Part shown: positions 19,913 through 31,630 of the stretch, in pieces
How the letters are laid out: each line of letters opens with the position of its first letter
How positions within the stretch are numbered: position 1 is the stretch's first letter
Assembly (NCBI RefSeq): GCF_902806685.2
Contig: NC_048556.1
Span: 5,208,001-5,272,000, forward strand
Length of the DNA stretch: 64,000 nt
Source: Maniola hyperantus
Taxonomy: Eukaryota > Arthropoda > Insecta > Lepidoptera > Nymphalidae
Direction: 5' to 3'
The notes under the pieces: model-generated
What the model saw: the letters and a program-made list of their open reading frames with translations, nothing else
Databases searched by the model: none
What the model was told of the DNA's origin: nothing
Position numbers and translations under genes: made by a program

Positions 19913-22819
19913 GTGTGCGTAATCCCAGCAAAATAATGTTGAATTTCAGGATTTGAGTTGGATAGATTTTTAGTGCGTAACGTCGTGTAATTGTGCGTGA
20001 AAGTTTTAAATTTGTGCGTCCAACCAATAAGTAGATATTCGAAAAAAACGCGTTTTGCCAGGAATACGTCATCCCAGCTACACATTTTTTTCCCAATGGA
20101 CGTACGAGAAAAAAAATAGGTCCATGAATTAGTGCGTTTTAAGAGGTAAATGTGCGTGCTAAAATTAAATTTGTGCGTCATAACACTTCGAAGATATTCA
20201 GTTTTTTGCTGGGATGACGTTTAACCATTTCTTATATCTCTTAAACGGTTAAACGTATAGACGTGATTTTTTTTACACATATTACTATGAATTTGTGCGT
20301 AATATTTGTAAAAACAGAATTTAAAAAAAAATTACCGTTCAGTTTTTATAATTAAAAAATAAAATAACGTTATTAGGTCCTACTACTTTAAATATGACCT
20401 CTAAAGATAAACTTATACCGTTGATTTGTCCCTTATAACGGCTCACAGTATCTTATCAAGTTTCATTGGAGTATTTTAAGTATTTATTGATTTATGAAGA
20501 AAATTACTACGACAGGACTACGATATTTTTCGACATTTAATTGGTCGAGTATTTTATGAGTTGGCTTATTAAAATTTCTACCAATAATTAGTGCGTCAGC
20601 TCATTTATCCATCTGCAAAAATATAGCCCAATACACAGATAAATTATAGAAATATAATCAAAAAACCTATAAGATGCGCAATACAATGATAAACCGACAA
20701 AGTTTGAATAGCCACAAAAAAGCGACCGTGTCATATATCGTGCTAACCTTCCAAAATTGATAGTATTGTGCCATTTCTTTTCTGGTACATGTGCGCACAA
20801 AATTATTAAGCTTTTTATTAATCATACTATAATATTATAAATGCGTGCATTATTATAAAGTATGTTTGTTTGTTGGTTTGTCCTTCCATCACACCGCAAC
20901 AGAGTTACAGATTGACGTGATTTTTGCATAAGTGACCCGTTACATTTATTCCGAAATATTAGAGTTCCCACGGGATTTTAACAAACAAAAGCAAACAGTC
21001 CTATTGTCTGGTCACAAGCCATAATTAAACAATATAGTTTTCTGGAAACTGTTAAACTAAGCCACCCGTTCGTCTTCAAAACACGGCAATAAAACTGAAT
21101 TTTAAAACTAATAGGTACCTACCAAAGGTTCCGACCACAGCCATCTTTACTTACAAGCCATGCTATTAAGTTTGGCAACGTCGCAATTAGGATCCGCCGT
21201 GAATCTGTGGCATAAACCGATAGAGCTACAAGTGTACTAGTGGACAGCTTTCTATAGGCTGTATCTAGTTATATTTACAAACACTATGCACCTACTTACA
21301 TTACAAATACATAAAATCATTAGTTTTTGAAATTACGTATTGACCACATACAGCCCATTTACTTAATGTAAGGCAGTACCTAGTAGGTATGTCTTTCGTA
21401 AGAATGTAGGAACTTAAAACTTGTTTGAAACTTTGAAGATCTACCTACTATTTCACTTAAATAAAACATAAATGAGGGTTAATAGATATTTTATTTCCTA
21501 TTATAATTAGACTTAACAGTTATTTTATTTCCTGTCCTTTGTGATTGTCCTTTTCTTGGGCTTGCTGATGTAGTTCTTGACGACGCTCGCTGTTTATACA
21601 GCTGTTCCCTTTTAGAGGGATCCATCCTAGATGTTTTTTCGCACGTAACTTAGGTAACGCAAATTCTTAGGTAGGTTAGGGAAAATATGGGGCACTGCAC
21701 CAGCTACTAGTTGATTCAACGTGATTTATCTCCATTTCTAGATTTTTTTACTATTTTGTTACTGTTGATTATTTTTATTGTTATGTTAATATGACAAATT
21801 ATGTTAATACAATAATTTTAGATTACCTACTTAATTTACAATCGGTATTCAGTCAGAATATTGATCAACTAAAACTTAGAAAATAAAAAATATATTGAAC
21901 TGTTCTGTTGTTTTAATTTTCACTAACTATTATGTACGTACCTGTACTTAAGTGCGAAAAAAGTAATGGTACAATACTATCAATTTTGGAAGGTTAGCAC
22001 GATATATGACACGGTCGCTTTTTTGTGGCTATTCAAACTTTGTCGGTTTATCATTGTATTGCGCATCTTATAGGTTTTTGATTATATCTCTATAATTTAT
22101 CTGTGTATTGGGCTATATTTTTGCAGATGGATAAATGAGCTGACGCACTAATTATTGGTAAAAATTTTAATTAGCCAACTCATAAAAAACTCGACCAATT
22201 AAATGTCTAAAAATATCGTGTCCTGTCGTAGTAATTTTCTTCATAATTCAATAAATACTTAAAATACTCCAATGAAACTTGATAAGATACTGTGGGCCGT
22301 TATAAGGGACAAATCAACGGTATAAGTTTATCTTTAGAGGTCATATAGTACTAGGACCTAATAACGTTATTTTATTTTTTAATTATAAAAACTGAACGGT
22401 AATTTTTTTTAAATTCTGTTTTTACAAACATTACGCACAAATTCATAGCAACATGTGTAAAAAAATCACATCTATACGTTTAACCGTTTAAGAGATATAA
22501 GAAATGGTTAAACGTCATCCCAGCAAAAAACTGAATATCTTCGAAGTGTTATAACGCACAAATTTAATTTTAGCACGCACATTTACCTCTTAAAACGCAC
22601 TAATTCATGGACCTATTTTTTTTCTCGTACGTCCATTGGGAAAAAAATGTGTAGCTGGGATGACGTATTCCTGGCAGAACGCGTTTTTTTCGAATATCTA
22701 CTTATTGGTTGGACGCACAAATTTAAAACTTTCACGCACAATTACACGACGTTACGCACTAAAAATCTATCCAACTCAAATCCAGAAATTCGACATTATT
22801 TTGCTGGGATTACGCACAC
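19913..22819. mobile_element. Long-terminal-inverted-repeat DNA element, 2.9 kb, 9-bp target duplication
   Basis: The termini GTGTGCGTAATCCCAGC and GCTGGGATTACGCACAC are exact inverses and are flanked by the direct repeat AAATATATC (19904-19912 and 22820-22828). The arms run about 860-870 bp each (19913 to about 20781, and about 21963 to 22819) and remain highly similar. The centre (about 20782-21962) has no transposase and contains part of an H1 Helitron-like element. Long inverted repeats with a 9-bp duplication suggest a nonautonomous Mutator-like or foldback element. GTGCGT recurs about ten times in each arm, in one orientation per arm. Confidence 0.85.
20828..20990 (+). mobile_element. 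5' part of H1 Helitron-like element inside the long-inverted-repeat element
   Basis: ATAATATTATAAATGCGTGC, then GTTTGTTTGTTGGTTTGTCC and GAGTTCCCACGGGATTTTAA. The CTAGT end is not seen. Confidence 0.5.
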
Positions 22820-23154
22820 AAATATATCGTGCACATCGTAAAATAAATAACACGTAATTTTCTAGTTCGTGCTAACTGCTAAGCAGATCATGGGTACCTA
22901 GTTAATAATTTAATAATTAATAAACAAAATGAATACTATAATAAACTGTTATCTAGGTGCATACAAATAAATGAATAGGTATTCCGTATTAGGAATATAT
23001 GTGGTGCCGACTCCACGTAGCGTGGGATAAGGTAAGGAAGAAGTATTCCGTATTAGGAAGGTAGGTACTTGCGTAGGTATTTTAAAGTAAAAATAATTAG
23101 ATAGGTAGGTACGGTAGGTAGTTTTTTAAATCTTATTATAAGTACTCGTATATA

Positions 23155-23570
23155 CCTATTAAAAATTGTCCTGACTAACTGATCTATCAAAGGACAGCCT
23201 AAAACACTGGGGGCTAGAAACTTGAAATTTTGACAGAAAGGTAGGCAGGCACCTTTCATGACGTAGGTCTAAGGTAAGGTACTCACTAAGAAGCGATTTT
23301 AGGAATAGGGGTTGAAAGTCTTTTTTCAACGTATAGGTGAAATTTGGTATTTTCGGTCAAAAACGACCAATTTTCATCGATGTAACTTCAAAAATGAAGG
23401 ACTTTCATACAAACTTTAGGAATTTCGAAAATCCTTTCTTAGTGGTTACCTATTCTTTACAAAGAACACACCCTTAAAATTTCATGTCTCTAGGACCAGC
23501 GGTTTAGGCTGTGCGTTGATATACATATTATAAGTCGTCAATCAGTCAGTCAGGACTTTTTAATTTTATA
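23155..23570. repeat. Two opposed fragments of Helitron-like family H3
   Basis: The left part starts GTCCTGACTAACTGATCTAT on the plus strand. The right part contains the same ends inverted (GGTTTAGGCTGTGCGTTGAT, then CAGTCAGTCAGGAC). They meet near 23330-23400. Confidence 0.5.
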
Positions 23571-24204
23571 TATATCTACCTCTATATATATATATATAAG
23601 TACCTCTAGGTTAGGTAGTAGCCTGAATACCTACATAATAACTCTATTGAAGTTTGTTAGTAGTTTTAAAAAATCGAGTTTTGTAGTTGTTTTATGTAAC
23701 AGATACCTAACTGTATTTTGTCCCTCAATTTCGTGATTAAATTACAATTTCGATAGGGAGTGTCACATGCCACTTACGATTTATCAGTTAATGATAACCC
23801 ACTGCATTACGATAAAACTTTATAGGAAATGGCGTCTTCTGGCTCTTTTTAAGCCCACATGATATTACTAACTGGAATGAAATTATCGTATTAATTTGTA
23901 TGGGAAGGTTCAGACGGTCAATAATTAATATCGTTTTACATTATCGTGGAGTCTAGCATGAAAGTTGTGATTACTTTAGTAAATTGCTGAATATAAAGTA
24001 GGTATACTACTTACAATTACATATTTTCTATTAACAACTGTGCATTTTGGAAAGATGATTTTAGACAAAATCAGACATTAGTTGATTGCGATCATCATAT
24101 TGCAGCTTTAGTATTATCAAACTAAAGAGCTAGACGTGCCACCTGCGTGACGCGATCTCTATCATACTATATTACTGCTAATTGTACTAAATCACATGTC
24201 TAAA

Positions 24205-24605
24205 AGTTCATCATCATAAACCCATCGCCGGGTCACCACTGAGAACGGGTCTCCCGTCAGAATGAGAAGGGTTTGGCCGTAGTCCATCACGCTGGCCAAG
24301 TGTGGACATTTCACACACTTTTGAGAACATTATGGAGAACTCTCAGGTATGCAGGTTTCCTCACGATGTCTCCCTTCACCGTTAAAGCAAGTGATTCTTG
24401 CTGGTTCTTCTCAGTAGGAACAGCATTCCGAACCAGTGGTAAATTAAACAAGTTGACGATTCAAAAGCACTTGTAAAAGTTTACTTGATTAAAAATACTT
24501 TCTATTCTATTCTATTTAAAAAAAGTTAGACGTGTGTACCCGGGATCGAACTTCCGACCCCGTGAATAGGAGATCGATATCTTAACCACTAGGTTATCAC
24601 CAATT
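24205..24605 (-). mobile_element. S2 SINE interrupted by another retroelement tail
   Basis: On the minus strand the head GGTGATAACCTAGTGGTTAA and the B-box-like AAGTTCGATCCCGGGTACAC are separated from the body (GAGAGTTCTCCATAATGTTC) by a segment at about 24396-24525 containing CGAACCAGTGGTAAAT. That segment resembles the tails at 9540-9600 and 15395-15490. Confidence 0.6.
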
Positions 24606-25004
24606 ACACTCCACTATAGGCTATCATGTCTAAAAGTTATGCCATCTTTTTGTGAAAAGGACGTTATTTTAAACGTAAAATGTGTGCATTTCAAAAACCT
24701 TTATTGACTGTCTGAACATTGCTTATCACTTTTTATATAGACTTCTATTTTTATGTAGGTAATATTTTTCTCGGACGATAAGAAATGCTGACGTCATGCC
24801 ATGTATTAAAAGCCGGATCTTACTTAGAAACAACATTTCCACAATTATTTAACAAATCAACAATCAACAGATTTTAAACTTGGTATTTAGAAACTTTGTA
24901 CAGCTAATTTTTATGTTCACTAAGTTAGCTCCGGCTTTGTGTTTAACACCAACCTTGAAATAATCTTTGGCAGGGCTGTGATGTTCCAACTTCCAATATT
25001 GTTG

Positions 25005-26402
25005 CTATTTGGATGTTTTCTCCGTTTTGACTCCTTTATTACGCCCTAAAAGTTTGTCCAAGAAACTTCGCTTTCTCTTCACTTTTTTCCCATCGGTTTT
25101 ATGGTTTTGCTCTCGTTCACTCTCCTCTGCCATTTTTTCTAACAACGCTGGAATGGTTATATCGACAAATTTATTATCGGATGGAATTTTCTTTGCAGAT
25201 TCTCTGCTTAGTTGTCTTTTGAACGTCGACAGTTCTGGAACCAAGTCGTTCTCCTCTAACTCAGACAGGGAAACTTTGGAGTCATTGGCTTTCTTAACAT
25301 TTTCTTTTTTGTCGGGTTCATATTCATTTTCGCTAACTTCGGGACCGTTATGTAGTATTTCGATGTTGGGTTTAATATCCTCCACTCTATTTTGCTCTAC
25401 ATTCTCATTCGGGCTTTGTGTGTTTACTTTGTTTGATTGTTCTTTTTTCTCAAAAACTTCATCGGTATCTGCGTTAGACGCTTCGGAATATTTCTTATCA
25501 GTGCTATCGATGCTATCGGCTGCACTCGAAGTGGATTTTGGAACTGAGCCGACCACTTTCGGTCTCGTTGGTGGCAGAGTCCAGTTCACAGGCTTACGCG
25601 TCGGTGAATAACGTTTCACTAGTTCTTCATACAGCTTTTGGTGATCAAATTTCGGGGATCCAGGCGATTCATTGGGCAAACTCTGATGCTTCGGTTTATC
25701 TGGAGACGGTGTGTTATTTTCTTTGTTAGCACCTTCATCAGTCGGCGATCCTAAGTCAACAACTACACGCCGAGTCGGCGTCGGTGTCGAGTACGGCTCG
25801 GCGAATGGAAATTTGTATATATTTATATTTTCAATTTTATACTTTATTGCGGACACTGTATTGGTAGTCGGAAGGGAGGCGCGCACGCCGCTGCGTGTGA
25901 GCGTTCCCTCTCCCGGTTCGTGCAAGTTGGATTTTAGGAAGTCCCGCCGCAGCTTGGACAGCCGCCTGTTTCTCTCGGCCATGCTGTATCTGTAGTCGAC
26001 ATCGTCGCTCTGGTTCAGCTCGGACGTGAAGTTGTCGGAGTACTTGCGCGGTCGGAAGTCGTAGTGCCGGTCCTCGCTCCTCGTCTCGCGCATGCTGGAG
26101 TAGCCGGGAGTGTTGCGCTTGAAGTTGCACGTGGTCACCCCGTGGTTGGTGATGATGATGGGTTCGACCTGCCGGTAGCTGGGCGTGACGGCGGTCGGCG
26201 AGGGCAGGGGCACGAACGCGCTGTCGTGCTTGTCGAAAACCTCGCGCCGCTGACTGAACTGGTCGCCTCCGATCATCTCTCGCAACTTCACGCTCGTCGT
26301 AGGCGATTTGGCCGCCATTTCCGTTCGATAACAAACCACAACACTTTTGTTATTGATACTATTTTCCTGCAAACACTGTGTTTCTATTTTTATACGGCAC
26401 AC
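25005..26402 (-). CDS. Unrecognised Ser/Pro-rich acidic-basic protein, 437 or 465 residues
   Basis: I do not recognise this protein. The frame is open from 26402 to the TAG at 25005. The better start is probably the ATG at 26318 (MAAKSPTTSVKLREMIGG), giving 437 residues, because the 28 residues before it look like translated leader. The protein appears largely disordered: SP/TP sites such as GSPTDEG, TPSPDKP, SPGSP and RYSPTRKP suggest proline-directed phosphorylation. The middle is rich in Glu, Asn and Ser, and the C terminus is strongly basic (KKVKRKRSFLDKLLGRNKG). A short predicted helix (FVDITIPALLEKMAEESERE) precedes the tail. No membrane segment or catalytic motif is seen. It has no introns. 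The GC-rich 5' half of the frame contrasts with its AT-rich surroundings, as expected for a conserved 5' exon or CpG-rich promoter region. A coding role is likely from length alone. Confidence 0.7.
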   Translation of the reverse strand: MCRIKIETQCLQENSINNKSVVVCYRTEMAAKSPTTSVKLREMIGGDQFSQRREVFDKHDSAFVPLPSPTAVTPSYRQVEPIIITNHGVTTCNFKRNTPGYSSMRETRSEDRHYDFRPRKYSDNFTSELNQSDDVDYRYSMAERNRRLSKLRRDFLKSNLHEPGEGTLTRSGVRASLPTTNTVSAIKYKIENINIYKFPFAEPYSTPTPTRRVVVDLGSPTDEGANKENNTPSPDKPKHQSLPNESPGSPKFDHQKLYEELVKRYSPTRKPVNWTLPPTRPKVVGSVPKSTSSAADSIDSTDKKYSEASNADTDEVFEKKEQSNKVNTQSPNENVEQNRVEDIKPNIEILHNGPEVSENEYEPDKKENVKKANDSKVSLSELEENDLVPELSTFKRQLSRESAKKIPSDNKFVDITIPALLEKMAEESEREQNHKTDGKKVKRKRSFLDKLLGRNKGVKTEKTSK

Positions 26403-26900
26403 ATTATGACTTCACCGGTAACATCGCGCCTATAAAAGAGTACACGTCTACACGTTAAATTGGACAATAAAGGTGGTCCGGTCGTCCGTATAAGGCGGGC
26501 CGTTCGCGATATAATGATGAGTGATCAATAGAGTGGTCCCGATAAGATAGGAGTGCCATGTAGCGCTTTACTTATTTCTTTATCTTTTAGCAGTCGAAAC
26601 AGTTGTGTAAATAGACGCGAACGAACACAATCATGTTCGTAATTAATAGAGCCGCGAGTGAAAGCAACCGGCGTCGGCGGCGGCCGATTGCCGACGCTCA
26701 TTTGCTCATTATGTAATGAATATTCAAACTCGCAGCCCGAATGTGATGTCGATGCGTTAGAGAATCTACTCATTCTTACAAACTTAGCTGGCGCTAAACG
26801 CTGCTGTTTATTTGCAACGCACTTCAATAAACCTTGTTGATATTTACTCAAGTCCAAGGATAGTTGTACCGTACCTATTTATTCAGTTATTAACTTATTA
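26403..26900. other. Probable 5' flank of the 25005-26402 gene
   Basis: Upstream of the minus-strand gene. It holds a 110-codon minus-strand frame (26857-26525) whose protein I do not recognise; it could be a leader frame or chance. Confidence 0.3.
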
Positions 26901-27590
26901 AGCAATAAATTATAGCTAGAGAACCGTAGAGATAAGCTAAAAGACCAATCATAGAGCATGCTGCTCTTATCGTTAATGTAATTTCCACGCGTAAAATGGG
27001 AAACTGCTCAACAGATAGGTACCAGACTTAGGCGGAATTAAATTATTTTCGTCTTTCGTGTTTCTGTTACTTACTTGTGAAATAAATCTAGATAGTTAAT
27101 TGACAAGTCATTGTGGCTAATAAGATTCATTCTCGGAATTAAACGCCGCGCTGGTTTCTAACTGGTTTATCATACCTAATTACCTATACTTAATGTATCA
27201 GCAAGTTATAATTGCCTTTTTTTACGAAGTGGCATAACACAATGAATGAATAACTAGTATTTACCTATTTACGTAGCCACGTATTATTGTCTATAAGAAT
27301 TTAATATGTGCTGGGTAATAAGTTTATTTAACAAACTGTCCTGATGTTTAGTAAGTATCACTAACGTCTCATTACTAATCGTTACCTACTCAAGGGTTGA
27401 AATCGTACCTAGGGTAGGTTTCTAGGGAGTTGAACCCGGGACCTCCCACTTATAAGACCACAGCGCCAGAGAGATCGTCAGGGAGTCAGTAAAATGAATA
27501 CAGGTGTAAAAACTCGAATTTATTTAATGCCATGCCGGTAAAATGAGAGGAAATGACTCTTTGGAAATCACTTAAAGTGTGTTATATGGA
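26900..27590. other. Intergenic, no gene seen
   Basis: AT-rich sequence. GAGTTGAACCCGGGACCTCC near 27428-27447 resembles a tRNA-like B box of a decayed SINE. Confidence 0.35.
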
Positions 27591-27595
27591 TAGGT

Positions 27596-27756
27596 AGTCA
27601 GCGACAAGTCGAGATGGCAATCGGGGTATGAGGCGGGGGGACGCCCCGCACTCCCGCACGCCATTCGCGCTCGCCCACACCGGGTTAGCGCGGAGGCTGT
27701 GCGGGTGTGCGGGGGTTTCCCTCAACGATTGCCATCTCGACCTGTCGCGTACTATA
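27596..27756. mobile_element. GC-rich palindromic MITE, copy a
   Basis: Ends GTCGAGATGGCAATCGGGG and CGATTGCCATCTCGACCTGT, with inner inverted blocks of GGGACGCCCCGCA type. Other copies: 28160-28298, 32359-32521, 33118-33241, 50589-50745. GC content is visibly far above the surroundings. Confidence 0.8.
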
Positions 27757-28159
27757 GGTATCTCATGTCATGTGTGGTCAGTCGTGTAAATTGACTAGCT
27801 TGTTGCACAATCGTACAAGCTCGCTTTCAAACGAGACAGGCGGCATTATTTCACTCGGCCATAGCACTCGGCTTTACGACTTGCAGCTCTGATTCCGAAT
27901 TAAATGTCACGGAATGTAGAAAATGCCAAATATATCGCACGCGGTTTTCGAGGTCGACAGGACGTGACGTAGGTGCAATAGGTAGGTCCTATAGCATTTT
28001 ATGAATAGGTATAGTAGATTAACCATAGCATCACTTTAAAATTGTTGTACGTAGGTACTGTAAATGACATCTCGCCACATAGGTATGTATTGTTTCAAAA
28101 CCTTAATATTAAAAATGCTAAAGAAATCGTATCAAGATTTGCGACCAAGTTATACTTAG

Positions 28160-28298
28160 TATAGACCTGTCCGCGATGATAGGTAGAAATGGCAATCGGG
28201 GAGTTCCAGGTGCGGGCGAGCGCGGGTGACGTGTGGGTGTGCTGGGCGTTCCCCAGTTTCATACCCCGATTGCCATCTCAACCTGTCGCGGACTTATA
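28160..28298. mobile_element. GC-rich palindromic MITE, copy b
   Basis: AAATGGCAATCGGGG at the left and CCCCGATTGCCATCTCAACC at the right, ending CTGTCGCGGACTTATA. Confidence 0.75.
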
Positions 28299-28928
28299 GG
28301 TAGGGATATCAGATCAGAAGTGGGATTCATCAATTATTCGATAGTAAATGATAATTACCAGAAACGTTCAAGTAGGTAGGTACGAATTGAAGAGAGCCTT
28401 GGAATTGGATACCTGGGTGGGTATATTTTAATAAAATGCTTATCTTAAATCGATGACCAGAATGCAATAGATGAAGTTTATCTCCATTTCATTCTTAAGA
28501 TTTTTCACGTCACGACGTTCGGTTGATGATTTTTATGGCGGCCATTTTGAATTTTTTATTATAGCGGCAATACAAATACACAGTAAAAATTTCAAATCTC
28601 TACCTATTACGGTTCATGAGGTAGGTATACAGCCCGCTGACGGACAGGCGGACAGCGGAGGCTTAGTACCTACCTACCTAATAGGATCGCGTTGGCACCC
28701 TTCGGGTGCGGAACCCTGAAATACACGAGTTTTTTACAGCGCGTAGGTACCTATATAACGCGTAAAAAACGCCTGTCAAAAGTAAGATTTTAGTCCATAT
28801 TTTATAACGGTGAACCGAACTTGTGAAATTACATTGACCCATAGAGTTAAAATGGCGAATTAGGAGTCATTTTGTACGGACTATATACTTATCTATTGCA
28901 TAATCGAAGAGACAGTGCACAATACAAG

Positions 28929-29099
28929 TACAGTACGCGACAGAAAATAATGCTTTTAGTATGACATTTCGGCTTTTTAGAGCGTTGTCTCTATCACTCA
29001 TACCTATATGACGTTTTGTCGGTCTCAACGCTCTATAATCCGCTATCTCCTTCTAAAGGTCGATGTACATTATTTTCTGCCGCGTAAGTAGGTACTGTA
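28929..29099. mobile_element. Palindromic MITE, TACAGTACGCGGC family, copy 2
   Basis: TACAGTACGCGACAGAAAAT at the left, ATTATTTTCTGCCGCGTA at the right. The right end carries a few extra GTAGGTA bases. Confidence 0.7.
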
Positions 29100-29399
29100 T
29101 GTAGCGATTCCATGGAATTGTTCACGTGCACTTTATTTATAGATAGGTAAACAGTGACAATAATATTTTTTTTCGTTATTTCTCCCGTGATCCGACGCTT
29201 TTATTTAAATATAGCTTCTATGAGTAAGTAGGTAAGTATTCTCTATTTGTAGCAATTCTCGGTCGGTCATTGACTTGCTTATTTTCTTCCCTAGACGGTC
29301 TGTTTTAGGGTTGCTCCATTATTGGTGAAATACTTGCTTGTATGAGCTCCTACATTGTATAAATAAGTACATCGTCATTTTATCACACGATTTTTTAAA

Positions 29400-29950
29400 T
29401 AGGTATAAACATACCTTCATGGTTTGTTTGGAATGGTAAATAGGTACCTAGGTACTCTAGATAGACCATGAAGGAGTCTTCAAGGTCTATTTGGAATGGT
29501 AAGTAGACATTAAATTAAGCTCATAAAAACGTCACTCGTGTCGATTCAACATACAGCTTACCTATTGTTTACATGGACAGTGGTATAGTATATATATGGT
29601 ATATGGTTGAATTTATTAAAAAAGTCTTGGAAAATTGTTGATAGAAGATAGAATTTTAATACTTAATGTGATTGACAACCCTACGCAATCTTCGAACAGC
29701 TTCAAAAAGATCAAATATTGGGTTTACATTTGTACCTACAGTGATATCATTCCATGTGCATAGCTATAGGTTCGAGTTTAAGCTAAACTGCCTAATGTGG
29801 ATTGTCGATATTATGGAATCAGTTTTAAGTAGGCGGATGACTATTGATTTCAACAACGAAGGACAAAGTAGTTTTCCAGTAGGTACCTACAAATTACAAT
29901 AAGTCAAAAATGCTATAAAATTACGTAAAGCTAAAAAGAAGCATCGAAAT
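29400..29950. other. Intergenic, short direct repeat only
   Basis: The words ACCTTCATGGTTTGTTTGGA (29413) and GTCTTCAAGGTCTATTTGGA (29475) form a diverged direct repeat, each followed by ATGGTAA. No gene. Confidence 0.35.
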
Positions 29951-29954
29951 AATC

Positions 29955-30365
29955 GTCATCATGATCACCAATAGATGTCCGCTGCTGTAAATAGCTGGTC
30001 TCTTGTAGGGACTTCCACACACCACGGTCTTGCGCCGCCTGAATCCAGCGCCTCCCTGCGACTTGTTTAACTTTAATGTGTCTGTCCACCTAGTGGGGAC
30101 CCTCCCCCACTAGGGGAGGGGTCTTCCAACGCTGCGCTTTCCGGTGCGAGGTCTTTCTAACTATGTGCCCTGCCCATTGCCAGTTCAGCTTCGCAACCCG
30201 TTGAGCAATGTAGGTTACTCTGGTTCTCCTACGAATCTCCTCCTTTATGATTTGATCACGTAGAGATAGGTACTCCAAGCATAGCTCTCTATCGTCCTCT
30301 GAGTGATTCTGAGCTTTCTTATGAAGTTAGCGACCATGTCTCTGATCCTGTCTGCACTGGCAACA
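29955..30365 (-). mobile_element. RTE-type LINE fragment, C-terminal reverse transcriptase region and 3' end
   Basis: The minus strand encodes SLRDQIIKEEIRRRTRV, then AQRVAKLNWQWAGHIVRK, a segment typical of the C terminus of lepidopteran RTE endonuclease-reverse transcriptases. It ends with the untranslated part at 29955-30000. The frame is broken and 5' truncated. Confidence 0.75.
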
Positions 30366-30564
30366 CGCAGTGTTCGAAGACTTTGGTCTTCAAAAACTAA
30401 GGAATTTCAGACGAGAGATTCATAAAAAATGAGAAACCAAACTGTTTCAAAGGTCCCGACCGACGTCGCAGTTGATCTGAGAGACTGTTGTAGTTTAAAA
30501 TCACTAGGTAAGTAGGTATCGTCGTAAAAAGAAGGCGATTATAACGGCGAATGTTTTGCATAAT

Positions 30565-31630
30565 TAAAACCTAGATTTCAAGGTGTTCGTGTGTGACTAA
30601 CCGCAGCCGCTTGATTGGGTGACCAGTCGTGCGTGAAATAGATACTTAAGATACTCTAAGATCGAGAGACTGGGTAAAAACTGTGACGTCATCCTATCAG
30701 TTCACACGTCCATCATTAGCCAGTTTCAGACTCAGTGAGAACATCCGTGAAGAGAAGAACGATACGAGAGATACGATACGAACTATATGGATGATAAATT
30801 CTCACCTGTTCTCGTTTCAGTCAAGGGCGGTTTTTATGTCCGAGACAAAGAGGTTACATTTAATATTATGAATAGAACGCTCTCCTACAGCTACGTTGAG
30901 AAGTTTTGCCGAGACTTCTCAGCTGGCTGAGACGAGGAGAGACGAGAACGCTATTTTGGATGGTATTCTCACCTGTTCTTGGTTCGGAAGAGGTTTTTAT
31001 GTCCGAGACTTAAGGGTTCACGTTCGGCACGGTCTGCTGGTCGAAGAGGACTCCCCCCGCTTTCGCTAAAAAGTTTTCTCGAACCTTTTCTGCTGGAATA
31101 TTCGCGAAACTAGTAGGTACCTACCTTACCTACCTATACATTTGAATTTAGGTAACTACGCGAAGTTATGTTCCTGACACGCGTCGAATTGAGAACGCCC
31201 TCTTTTTTGGAAGCCAATTATTCGAATTATACGTGGACGTTCATTCCAGCATTGTATTGGAATGGACTGAGTCCATTATAATATTAAAATATGTCTTTGA
31301 TGGTGTCGTCTAAATTTTTTCAATACGTAATTGTAATTTATAGAACGGCACTGGATAGGAAGTCTAGTTAGACGATTTCAGTGGCGTTGGAACCACAGGA
31401 GTCAGGACTAGAAGCATAGGCACGATAGCTCAAAAATCAAACTAAGCATAGATTCGGAGTGTTCCGATGTTTTGGTAAAAAAGGTAAACTTTAGGTTTCA
31501 AGGTGGTGTGACTAACAGCAGCCGCTTGATTGGGTGAGTAGTCGTGCGTGAAGCGCTGTCGGATCGAGACCCGAGAGGCCGGATAAAACTGACGACATCC
31601 CGTCAGTTCACACGTTCATCTTTGAATTTT
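30565..31630 (+). repeat. Two-copy direct repeat with internal duplicated blocks
   Basis: GCAGCCGCTTGATTGGGTGA and GTCAGTTCACACGT-type words occur at 30600-30715 and again at 31517-31620. Between them TTCTCACCTGTTCT and GGTTTTTATGTCCGAGAC recur at 30800-30850 and 30966-31008. No coding frame. It may be ends of an unrecognised element. Confidence 0.5.

Noticed and set aside
19741..20181. 146-residue minus-strand frame in the inverted-repeat arm, with a counterpart at 22636
   Set aside because: Mirror-image frames from the two arms; no transposase motifs, and composition reflects the AT-rich arm.
25009..25611. 200-residue plus-strand frame rich in Ser/Phe
   Set aside because: Antisense shadow of the Glu/Lys/Ser-rich minus-strand protein.
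25837..26334. 165-residue arginine-rich minus-strand frame
   Set aside because: Frame-shifted shadow of the 25005-26402 protein in its GC-rich half.
26525..26857. 110-residue minus-strand frame
   Set aside because: No recognised family, no supporting signals; noted only as possible leader of the downstream gene.
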